Made by a program: the position numbers and the translations under genes
From: Thermoanaerobacterium thermosulfurigenes
GTDB taxonomy: Bacteria > Bacillota > Thermoanaerobacteria > Thermoanaerobacterales > Thermoanaerobacteraceae
DNA: 7,247 nt
Assembly (NCBI RefSeq): GCF_051201035.1
Contig: NZ_JBPODR010000052.1
Location: 1 to 7,247 of the forward strand
Reading direction: 5' to 3'
Notes under the pieces: generated by a model
Database searches by the model: none
What the model was told of the DNA's origin: nothing
What the model saw: only the letters and a program-made list of their open reading frames with translations
Part shown: piece after piece, positions 1 through 6,155 of the stretch
How positions within the stretch are numbered: position 1 is the stretch's first letter
Layout: every line of letters starts with the position of its first letter

Positions 1-34
1 ATATTACCATTAATTCCCTTTAAAGTCTATTTTT

Positions 35-63
35 AAAGCTGTAGGGGAAGTCTGCGCTTTTTT
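35..63 (+). terminator. probable rho-independent terminator of an upstream gene
   Basis: Bases 35-44 (AAAGCTGTAG) can pair with 52-60 (CTGCGCTTT): nine base pairs including one G-U pair, one bulged T at base 40, and a 7-base loop at 45-51. The right arm runs straight into more T, giving six T in a row at 58-63. This is the usual intrinsic-terminator layout for a rightward transcript, so a plus-strand gene probably ends just left of the window. The bulge makes it less than perfect. Confidence 0.55.
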
Positions 64-143
64 AGCTACTTATATAATAAGTTTTCATAGTAAAAAAGTT
101 TGTAACATAGCCTTTCATTCTTATGAAACCAAAAATAAACTGT

Positions 144-150
144 GGAGGTG
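144..150 (+). promoter_or_regulatory. ribosome binding site that decides the NlpC/P60 gene start
   Basis: GGAGGTG is a near-perfect Shine-Dalgarno sequence. The first GTG of the reading frame (142) overlaps it and the second (148) lies inside it, so neither can be served by it. A 6-base spacer places the start at ATT 157. The first in-frame ATG, at 181, is about 30 bases away and has no good site of its own. Confidence 0.6.
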
Positions 151-156
151 TTCCAT

Positions 157-1443
157 ATTATACCGGGTACAAAGTTAGAGATGCTTGATGCTGAATACTG
201 GATAGAAAATATACCCGATGTGGATCGCATCATAATGACGCAAAATGATATTGTGAAGTTCAATCAAGAGATTGTGGGAAAATGCGATAGCGTTTATGAT
301 TTAAGAAGCTATAGGGATAGTCTTACTTACGATGAATTGTTGTCTTTTATAAAGGAATATAAAATACCGGAAAAAGAGATGTATTTTAGAAATGGCGAAG
401 TAGTAAAAAATGATTTTTATGATTATATTATTGATAATTCAAATTTATATAGGATAGATGAAGACAATCCTATAAAATACGGTATCACCATAAGAAAGAC
501 ATCTCTTAGAAGTTTTCCTGCGGAAATAGCAGTATACGGCAGAAAAGGCGATATTGAGTTTGATAGATTTCAAGAGACATCGTGTCATGCGATAGAGCCT
601 GTTATTGTACTTCACGAAAGTAAAGATAAAAAGTGGTATTTTGTACAGATGTACAACTACAGAGGCTGGGCTAAAGCTACTGATATAGCAATTGCAAAAA
701 ATAAGGAGGAAGTATTTGACTATCTCGACACAGATGATTTCATAGTTGTTACAGGAAATCGCGTAAGGACGCAGTCAAACCCATACGATGATGACGTATC
801 TGAAATTCAGTTTGACATGGGGACGAGAGTACCATTGGAAAAGGATATGCCTGATACTATAGGTAATCAATCTACTTATGGCAATTATGTTGTCAAACTG
901 CCTTCAATGGACGATGAAGGCAACCTGATTTTTAAATATGGCCTTATATCGATAAAAGAAGATGTTCATTGGGGCTATGTACCATACACCAGGGCAAATA
1001 TATTAAATCAGGCGTTTAAACTTATTGGCGATAGATATGGATGGGGAGATAGCTTTGGTGGCAGGGATTGCTCTAGCTTTATCATGTACATCTACAAGAC
1101 ATTTGGGTTTAGACTACCCAGAAATGCTGATGAGCAAGAAAGGTGTCCAGGAATAGTCTATAAATTTTCTGATGGATTATCATTAGATGAGAGAATAAAG
1201 GTTTTTGATAAGATTAAGCCTGGCGCAGCTTTATATATGCCGGGTCATGTCATGATGTACGTTGGAATGGATGGTGGAGTACCATACATCATACATGACT
1301 TTGCTGGATATGCAGAGAGAAACGGTGACAAGTATGACTTTATACCAGTTAATGAAGTCATGGTCACATCATCACTTCTACTTACATCAAATGGCATACC
1401 ATTTATAGAGAGATTTTCTTCTGCCATTCAGTTTGAGATGTAG
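157..1443 (+). CDS. SH3b-domain NlpC/P60 cysteine peptidase (cell-wall peptide hydrolase)
   Basis: Probable peptidoglycan or muropeptide endopeptidase of the YkfC-like type, which cuts gamma-D-glutamyl-diamino acid bonds in stem peptides. Numbering from the ATT at 157, the order is an N-terminal NlpC/P60-stabilising region (about residues 9-100, including DAEYWI and a later VKFN), a bacterial SH3 domain (about 108-180, ending in YRGWAKATD), a second SH3-like region (about 195-280) and the catalytic domain (about 282-400). The likely catalytic residues are Cys305 in GGRDCSS, His364 in PGHVMMYVG and His380 in IIHDF. These enzymes are usually exported, but no signal peptide is visible and the frame is closed by TAA at 136-138, so the protein is either cytoplasmic (muropeptide recycling) or has lost its leader. 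The start is uncertain: GTG 142, ATT 157 and ATG 181 are possible, and ATT is chosen from the ribosome binding site. The stop abuts the stop of the opposing gene. The family call is firm; the substrate is inferred. Confidence 0.85.
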   Translation: MIPGTKLEMLDAEYWIENIPDVDRIIMTQNDIVKFNQEIVGKCDSVYDLRSYRDSLTYDELLSFIKEYKIPEKEMYFRNGEVVKNDFYDYIIDNSNLYRIDEDNPIKYGITIRKTSLRSFPAEIAVYGRKGDIEFDRFQETSCHAIEPVIVLHESKDKKWYFVQMYNYRGWAKATDIAIAKNKEEVFDYLDTDDFIVVTGNRVRTQSNPYDDDVSEIQFDMGTRVPLEKDMPDTIGNQSTYGNYVVKLPSMDDEGNLIFKYGLISIKEDVHWGYVPYTRANILNQAFKLIGDRYGWGDSFGGRDCSSFIMYIYKTFGFRLPRNADEQERCPGIVYKFSDGLSLDERIKVFDKIKPGAALYMPGHVMMYVGMDGGVPYIIHDFAGYAERNGDKYDFIPVNEVMVTSSLLLTSNGIPFIERFSSAIQFEM

Positions 1444-2178
1444 CTATTGTTTTTCTGTAAGCATATCCCAGTATTTTTTAGGCATGTGTTGTCTTTGAAG
1501 CCTTAGGTTTTTTCTTTCTTCTATAGAGATGCTTTTATGATACATTTTCCATAGGATTTCGTAGCCTTCGGTTTCTTTCATATTGGATATATTTTCAAGA
1601 GGTATGTCGGTGATTATCCATGCTTTTTTATCATATACTGCCGATAAGTTCCTTTTTTGGTCGTGTATTATGAAATACTGATCTTGAAACCTTTCAGCAA
1701 AGTGGGGCATTATGACAGGCAGTACGTTGTAGTCTGGATGTATCTTGGCAATAAACAACCCTTTTTTGACTTCTTTAAATCTAATTAATTCGATCATTTT
1801 GTACGCTTCATGTTTTACTCTTTGGCTTAATTTTGTCACTTCATGGACTATGTCATTTTGAATGAAGTAGTCTATTTTTTTGCCTATCTTAAAGCCTAAC
1901 CTGATATATTTATATATCAGCATGTATGACGACTCCAACTCTGACAGATAAACATAGTAAATATTTCCAAGTGCTTCTTTTGATATTTTTGTTTCAATGG
2001 CATTTTGTACTTTATTGGATTTATCTATATCTGTTGATACGAATACATCATGTCCAAGAAAGTTTATTTGATGATTGACTTCAGAAAAAATATCATTGGG
2101 ATGTTGATGACGGTAATATGATTCGTATACAACAGTCATGAGGCCATCAAATGTTCCATCGAATATGTAGTTTACCAT
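1444..2178 (-). CDS. DUF4130/TIGR03915-type protein, partner of the radical SAM protein (putative DNA metabolism)
   Basis: A 244-residue protein matching the family described as a probable DNA metabolism protein and found next to a radical SAM protein. Its N-terminus has the family-type YIFDGTFDGLMTVVYESYY (residues 4-22), and its C-terminus carries the basic signature around LRLQRQHMPKKYW (about 226-238). The middle is helical and mixed, with no catalytic motif I recognise and no membrane segment. In many bacteria this domain is fused to a family 4/5-like uracil-DNA glycosylase domain; here the protein ends right after the signature, so it is the stand-alone form. The ATG at 2178 has AGGAG at 2192-2188, nine bases upstream. 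The start lies 20 bases after the stop of the radical SAM gene, so the two are surely co-transcribed and probably work together. The biochemical activity is unknown; a role in DNA repair or modification is inferred from family context only. Confidence 0.85.
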   Translation of the reverse strand: MVNYIFDGTFDGLMTVVYESYYRHQHPNDIFSEVNHQINFLGHDVFVSTDIDKSNKVQNAIETKISKEALGNIYYVYLSELESSYMLIYKYIRLGFKIGKKIDYFIQNDIVHEVTKLSQRVKHEAYKMIELIRFKEVKKGLFIAKIHPDYNVLPVIMPHFAERFQDQYFIIHDQKRNLSAVYDKKAWIITDIPLENISNMKETEGYEILWKMYHKSISIEERKNLRLQRQHMPKKYWDMLTEKQ

Positions 2179-2198
2179 ATATCTACTCTCCTAACTAG

Positions 2199-3473
2199 TC
2201 ATACTATTATAGGTAGGTTACTTAAAGAATTATCAATTTCGAATATGCTGAGTTGTCCGTCTAAAATGCGATTCTTATTGGTAGTTAGTTTGTTTTTTAT
2301 TTTGTCTTTTTCTATTTCGCATTCACCGTAGTACTTTCCATTGCATGTTATAAAATACTTTGCCCTTTTTAATACGACTCCCAGCTTTTTAAGTGAATCA
2401 TAGTTTAGAGAAGATGCTTTTCTTGCTGAGACTATCCGCTTGGCTGTTCTGACACCGATTCCCGGTACTCTGAGAAGCATATTGTAGTCTGCAGTGTTAA
2501 CTTCAACAGGAAATAGGTTTAGATTTTTCATTGCCCAGTTGATTTTCGGGTCCAATGATACATCAAAATTTGGCTCTTCTTCAGTCAGCAATTCATCAGC
2601 CTTGAAATTGTAGTACCTTAAAAGCCAATCAGCTTGATACAAGCGGTGCTCCCTCAAAAGAGGTGGCGATGTTACTTTAGAAATATTGCTGTCATCAAAA
2701 ACGGGAATGTAAGCAGAGTAATACACTCTTTTAAGGTCATAATATTTATACAGATTTTCTGACAGCTTTAATATAGTCCTATCACTTTCTGGTGTTGCAC
2801 CTATGATAAGCTGTGTCGTTTGTCCTGCGGGCACAAATTTATCTGTGTGGCGCATCAGCTTTTTTGACTCACTTTTTTCCATCAATTGATTGTGTATGAA
2901 GTTCATTGGCTTTATTATTGATTCTTTTGTCTTTTGAGGCGCCAATAGTTTTAAAGATCTCTCCGATGGAAGCTCGATATTTACGCTCATGCGATCTGCG
3001 TAAAGACCAGCTATTCTAATGAGATTTACGTCTGCACCGGGAATAGCCTTTAAGTGTATGTATCCATTAAAATTGTATTCCTCTCGCAGTTTTTTGACAG
3101 TTTTAATGAGAAGCTCCATCGTGTAGTCAGGGTTTTTGTATACAGCCGAACTTAAAAACAATCCTTCTATATAATTTCTGCGGTAAAAATTTATCGTAAT
3201 GTCTGCCAGCTCATCTGGTGTGAATAATGCTCTCTCTACGTCATTTGAGCATCTATTTACACAATATGAGCAGTCGTATATGCAGATATTTGTAAAAAGT
3301 ATTTTAAGAAGGGATATGCATCTGCCATCTTCAGACCAACTGTGACATATTCCATAAAATGATGCGTTCCCTATTCCGCCATTTTTGTTTTCTCTATCGC
3401 TTCCGCTGGATGAACATGATACATCGTATTTTGCTGCATCTGCTAATATCCTTATCTTTTCAAGAAGATCCAT
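2199..3473 (-). CDS. radical SAM protein with C-terminal helix-hairpin-helix, putative DNA modification/repair (TIGR03916-type)
   Basis: A 424-residue radical SAM protein. Cys64, Cys68 and Cys71 (CIYDCSYC) form the C-X3-C-X2-C motif that binds the 4Fe-4S cluster reducing S-adenosylmethionine. Further cysteines at 20, 43, 52 and 75 surround it. The barrel runs to about residue 260. ADWLLRYY (281-288) and a helix-hairpin-helix with VPGIG (336-340) follow; the latter is a non-specific DNA-binding fold and supports action on DNA. GQLSIF lies near the C-terminus (406-411). The length and the DUF4130 partner gene 20 bases downstream fit the radical SAM family linked with uracil-DNA glycosylase genes. 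ATG 3473 is chosen because GAGGTG (3486-3481) sits seven bases upstream; a TTG at 3488 overlaps that site and is unlikely. The family is confident, but no reaction has been established that I know of; a spore-photoproduct-lyase-like repair reaction is only a possibility. Confidence 0.9.
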   Translation of the reverse strand: MDLLEKIRILADAAKYDVSCSSSGSDRENKNGGIGNASFYGICHSWSEDGRCISLLKILFTNICIYDCSYCVNRCSNDVERALFTPDELADITINFYRRNYIEGLFLSSAVYKNPDYTMELLIKTVKKLREEYNFNGYIHLKAIPGADVNLIRIAGLYADRMSVNIELPSERSLKLLAPQKTKESIIKPMNFIHNQLMEKSESKKLMRHTDKFVPAGQTTQLIIGATPESDRTILKLSENLYKYYDLKRVYYSAYIPVFDDSNISKVTSPPLLREHRLYQADWLLRYYNFKADELLTEEEPNFDVSLDPKINWAMKNLNLFPVEVNTADYNMLLRVPGIGVRTAKRIVSARKASSLNYDSLKKLGVVLKRAKYFITCNGKYYGECEIEKDKIKNKLTTNKNRILDGQLSIFEIDNSLSNLPIIV

Positions 3474-3492
3474 ATTAAAACACCTCAATGAT

Positions 3493-3521
3493 ATTATAAC
3501 ACAAACATACGTTCAGATAAA
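3493..3521 (-). promoter_or_regulatory. predicted sigma-A promoter (extended -10) of the radical SAM operon
   Basis: On the minus strand, a perfect TATAAT (3498-3493) is preceded by TGT, giving an extended -10 element. The -35 region 17 bases upstream is poor (TTTATC, 3521-3516). Transcription would start near 3487, right at the ribosome binding site GAGGTG, leaving a leader of only about 13 bases. Confidence 0.55.
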
Positions 3522-3548
3522 AGTGCTTATATCATCTTGAAAAAAATT

Positions 3549-3574
3549 TAATAAAAATTTCTTAAAGCCGATAT
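3549..3574 (+). promoter_or_regulatory. predicted SigD/sigma-28 flagellar promoter of the Spo0E-like gene
   Basis: A full GCCGATAT (3567-3574), the -10 consensus of flagellar sigma-28 promoters in Firmicutes, lies 14 bases after TAAT (3549-3552), which matches three of four bases of the TAAA -35 element. Transcription would start near 3581, about 36 bases before the ATG at 3617. The same element pair recurs before flaG. Confidence 0.75.
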
Positions 3575-3616
3575 ATAAAAATGAAGTAAGTTACAATAGC
3601 TTATATGGAGGAGAAA

Positions 3617-3793
3617 ATGGCAAAGATCATAAAGGAACATTACTATAAAAATGATTCAGTGGAGGAGAAGATAAAGCTATTGAAGAAAGAGCTTAATAAA
3701 AACATAGTCGACATGGCAAAAGCCCTTGAGATAAGTCAAGAATTAGATAAGCTTATTGTAGAATACATGTCTTGCCAAAAAAGCGTCAAATGA
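3617..3793 (+). CDS. Spo0E-family aspartyl-phosphate phosphatase
   Basis: A 58-residue protein with the layout of Spo0E-like phosphatases: two short amphipathic helices forming a hairpin (about 14-34 and 35-53) and the signature SQELD at residues 40-44, followed by KLIVEYM. Members such as Spo0E, YisI and YnzD of Bacillus subtilis remove phosphate from Spo0A~P and hold back sporulation; the conserved aspartate in the motif is needed for that. The ATG at 3617 is preferred because GGAGGAG (3607-3613) lies just before it; an in-frame ATG at 3605 overlaps that site. The gene stands alone between its own sigma-28-type promoter and the flaG promoter, with no clear terminator after it, so read-through into flaG is likely. 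The target response regulator, Spo0A or another, is inferred from the family. Confidence 0.82.
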   Translation: MAKIIKEHYYKNDSVEEKIKLLKKELNKNIVDMAKALEISQELDKLIVEYMSCQKSVK

Positions 3794-3799
3794 ATTCAC

Positions 3800-3826
3800 T
3801 AATTTTTTCAAATATTTTGCCGATAT
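3800..3826 (+). promoter_or_regulatory. predicted SigD/sigma-28 flagellar promoter of the flaG-fliD-fliS operon
   Basis: TAAT (3800-3803), a 15-base spacer, and GCCGATAT (3819-3826) match the sigma-28 consensus closely, and sigma-28 is the usual sigma factor for late flagellar genes. The expected start is near 3833, giving a leader of about 28 bases before the flaG ATG. The -10 octamer is identical to that of the promoter before the Spo0E-like gene. Confidence 0.82.
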
Positions 3827-3860
3827 AGAAAATAACATGTGAGTTTTGGGAGGTATATAT

Positions 3861-4187
3861 ATGATTCAAAATATATCATCAGGAGGAGGAAGTGGAAAGT
3901 TAAATAGCTTATTGACTGACAAGATTGATGACGTTAAAGAGATTTTCAAAAATCCTGTCGATGAGAAAACTGTAAAAGACGAAATAAACGACGTCAACAA
4001 TAAAATCAAAAAAGATGATGGTACATATTTTGAATTTTCTGTACACAAGCCTACAAATACAATAGTGGTGAAAATTGTAGACAGCAGGACAAACGAGGTT
4101 ATCGACGAGATCCCGCCAGAAAAAATATTGGATTTGGTGGCGGGATTGTGGAAAATAGCAGGGCTTTTTATCGATAGAAAAATTTAG
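3861..4187 (+). CDS. flaG: flagellar protein FlaG
   Basis: A 108-residue protein of the FlaG family, which in other bacteria affects filament length and is encoded next to fliD. The N-terminal half (about 1-52) is polar, starts with a Gly/Ser-rich stretch and looks flexible or helical. The conserved domain follows at about 55-108: a strand pair around FEFSVHKPTNTIVVKIVD, then EVIDEIPPEKILDLV, the most typical FlaG motif. The ATG at 3861 follows GGGAGGT (3848-3854) by six bases; an upstream in-frame TTG at 3846 overlaps that site and is rejected. It is the first gene after a sigma-28-type promoter, and the next gene's ribosome binding site begins within its TAG stop, so expression is tied to fliD. 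No signal peptide is seen. Confidence 0.9.
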   Translation: MIQNISSGGGSGKLNSLLTDKIDDVKEIFKNPVDEKTVKDEINDVNNKIKKDDGTYFEFSVHKPTNTIVVKIVDSRTNEVIDEIPPEKILDLVAGLWKIAGLFIDRKI

Positions 4188-4199
4188 GAGGAGTGTAGT

Positions 4200-5726
4200 A
4201 TGGATCCTATTACAATGCAAAACTCTACTACCAGCAACTTGCTTAGAATAAGCGGACTTGCATCAGGAATTAATACTGATCAAATCGTGAGTCAGCTTAT
4301 GCAGGCTGCGAGCCAGCCCCTTTATCAATTGGAGCAGCAAAAGCAGTGGCTTCAGTGGCAGCAAGAGGACCTTCAGGACATAAATACAAAGCTTTTGACA
4401 CTAAGGGACAATACACTGTTTAGCATGAAGCTGCAGGGGACATATCTTGCAAAGACTGTATCGTCGAACACATCAATTGCGACGGCTACAGCAGGTGTAA
4501 ATGCTGTAAATGGGACATATCAATTAACTGTAAATCAACTGGCGACAGGAGCAACTTCTGCTAGCACTGCTGCCATTGGTGCTTACACGAAAAATTCTGA
4601 TGGTAGTGTGACTTATAAGCCTTTAATAAGCTCGGATGTCACAATTCGATTAAATAACAATAGTATTACATTCAAAGCAGGATCAACTATAAACGATATT
4701 GTTTCAACAATTAACAGTGTATCAAGTACAACCCACGTTAATGCAACTTATGATACAACTACAGATAGACTATTCTTAATAACAAATTTAACAGGTTCAA
4801 ATGCGGAAATTGACTTTACCGGGACAACAGATCAAAATGCACTTAATTTTTTAAGTAATACTTTAATGCTAAATACATCTACGGTTACAGGTACAGATGC
4901 TTCATTTTCGTTTAATGGAGTTAATATGACTACTTCAACAAACAATGTATCTGTTGCAGGCATCAACATAAATCTTACCGGCCAAGGTTATACAACCCTC
5001 TCTGTTCAAACAGATACAGATACGATCTACAATAGTATTAAAAGCTTTGTGGATGCGTATAACGATGTGATCACAACTATAAATTCAAAGTTGACAGAGC
5101 AAAGGTATTATGATTATCAACCATTGACAGATGATCAAAAGAAGCAGATGACGCAAGACGACATTACCGCGTGGCAACAGAAAGCCAGAAGCGGTGATTT
5201 AAGCGGAAATGACAACCTTACATCTATATATTACAGCATGAGGACAGCCATTTCTGGCACTGTAGCTACTGATGGTACACAGATGACATTGAGTTCTATA
5301 GGGATAACTACAGGTCAATGGTATGAAGGCGGTAAGCTCTACATAGATGATACGAAACTTAAAAATGCGATACAAAATAATCCGCAGGAGGTTATGGATC
5401 TTTTTACGAAAATAACGGAATCTACTACGGATGTAAATGCTATACCTGGCTCAAGCTCAAGTGATGGAATAGCTGCAAGGCTTTACTACATAGTCAATAA
5501 TGGTATAAACTCTATAACACAAGAAGCTGGTGGGGGGCAGTATCAGCTATATGATAATAGCTTTTTGGGTCAGCAGATAAATGACATAAATCAGAGGATG
5601 TCAGACATGCAAGACCAGCTAAATACATTAGAGCAACAATATTATGATCAGTTTACGCAATTAGAGACGTACATGTCGCAGATGAATTCTCAAAGCCAAT
5701 GGTTAAGTCAGCAGCTTAATGGATAG
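4200..5726 (+). CDS. fliD: flagellar filament cap protein FliD (hook-associated protein 2)
   Basis: A 508-residue filament cap protein, exported through the flagellar type III apparatus and sitting as an oligomer at the filament tip, where it guides flagellin folding. The FliD N-terminal domain (about 14-115) has the hallmark ISGLASGINTDQIVSQLM (17-34) followed by a Gln-rich coiled coil (about 40-65). The central Ser/Thr/Asn-rich part (about 115-280) is the variable exposed region. The FliD C-terminal domain (about 275-500) ends in a coiled coil with many Gln residues, from GQQINDINQRM to the end. Both terminal coiled coils, needed for cap assembly, are present, and the length is normal for the family. 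GGAGGAG at 4187-4193 overlaps the flaG stop, and the ATG is 12 bases after that gene. It is followed by its usual partner fliS. Confidence 0.97.
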   Translation: MDPITMQNSTTSNLLRISGLASGINTDQIVSQLMQAASQPLYQLEQQKQWLQWQQEDLQDINTKLLTLRDNTLFSMKLQGTYLAKTVSSNTSIATATAGVNAVNGTYQLTVNQLATGATSASTAAIGAYTKNSDGSVTYKPLISSDVTIRLNNNSITFKAGSTINDIVSTINSVSSTTHVNATYDTTTDRLFLITNLTGSNAEIDFTGTTDQNALNFLSNTLMLNTSTVTGTDASFSFNGVNMTTSTNNVSVAGININLTGQGYTTLSVQTDTDTIYNSIKSFVDAYNDVITTINSKLTEQRYYDYQPLTDDQKKQMTQDDITAWQQKARSGDLSGNDNLTSIYYSMRTAISGTVATDGTQMTLSSIGITTGQWYEGGKLYIDDTKLKNAIQNNPQEVMDLFTKITESTTDVNAIPGSSSSDGIAARLYYIVNNGINSITQEAGGGQYQLYDNSFLGQQINDINQRMSDMQDQLNTLEQQYYDQFTQLETYMSQMNSQSQWLSQQLNG

Positions 5727-5731
5727 AGATT

Positions 5732-5746
5732 CTTTGCATTACAAAG
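5732..5746 (+). other. small hairpin in the fliD-fliS gap next to the fliS ribosome binding site
   Basis: CTTTG (5732-5736) and CAAAG (5742-5746) form a 5-bp stem with loop CATTA. The right arm includes the first G of the GGAAGGGG ribosome binding region of fliS (5746-5753), so pairing could partly mask it. The stem is short and may be chance. Confidence 0.3.
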
Positions 5747-5762
5747 GAAGGGGAATTGATAA

Positions 5763-6149
5763 ATGATCGATCCGTATATGGAGTACAAGCGAAATTCTGT
5801 CATGACAGCAAGCCCGGAAGAATTGGTCTTGATGCTCTACAATGGAATTATTCGCTTTGCAAATGAAGCGAAACAAGCGATAGATGATAAAAACATCGAA
5901 AAAGCTCATAACAGCATAACAAGAGCGCAGGACATAGTATTAGAGCTTATGGCGACTCTTGACATGCAGTATGATATATCGAAAAATCTTTACAGCATTT
6001 ATGATTTTATTTCAAGAAGGCTGATAGATGCCAATTTAAAAAAAGATAAAAAGCCGTTAGACGAAGTGATATCTTTGATAACAGAGCTTAGAGATACATG
6101 GGGAGAAGCTATGGGAAAAGTTCGAGCAAAAGTATATTCTAAAGGTTGA
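5763..6149 (+). CDS. fliS: flagellin export chaperone FliS
   Basis: A 128-residue cytoplasmic chaperone that binds the C-terminus of newly made flagellin, prevents premature polymerisation and delivers it to the export gate. The highly typical start (a YKRNSVMTASPEELVLMLYN run at residues 8-27) and the helical-bundle sequence throughout match FliS; the length is the family norm. The ribosome binding region GGAAGGGG (5746-5753) lies nine bases before the ATG. No promoter is seen in the 36-base gap after fliD, so it is transcribed from the flaG promoter or by read-through. The flagellin gene itself is not in this window. Confidence 0.96.
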   Translation: MIDPYMEYKRNSVMTASPEELVLMLYNGIIRFANEAKQAIDDKNIEKAHNSITRAQDIVLELMATLDMQYDISKNLYSIYDFISRRLIDANLKKDKKPLDEVISLITELRDTWGEAMGKVRAKVYSKG

Positions 6150-6155
6150 TATAGT

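Noticed and set aside
73..78. TATAAT before the peptidase gene as a sigma-A -10 box
   Set aside because: No -35-like hexamer lies 16-18 bases upstream, and the region is AT-rich, so the match is easily chance.
123..188. Short frame from ATG 123 to TGA 186 that overlaps ATG 181 of the peptidase, as if a leader peptide
   Set aside because: It has no ribosome binding site, and its frame carries the GGAGGTG site internally; chance is the simpler explanation.
66..263. Open frame of 65 codons on the minus strand at the left edge
   Set aside because: It overlaps the start of the peptidase gene, has no ribosome binding site and shows no family resemblance.
1245..1427. Minus-strand frame inside the NlpC/P60 gene
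   Set aside because: It is a shadow of the catalytic domain, which has clear motifs on the plus strand.
3662..3685. Internal GGAGGAG in the Spo0E-like gene, followed by TTG as a possible second start
   Set aside because: Starting there would remove part of the first helix of an already minimal domain, and the upstream ATG has a better arranged site.
3866..4220. Two minus-strand frames across flaG
   Set aside because: Both lie opposite a well recognised FlaG gene with a good ribosome binding site and promoter; neither resembles a known protein.
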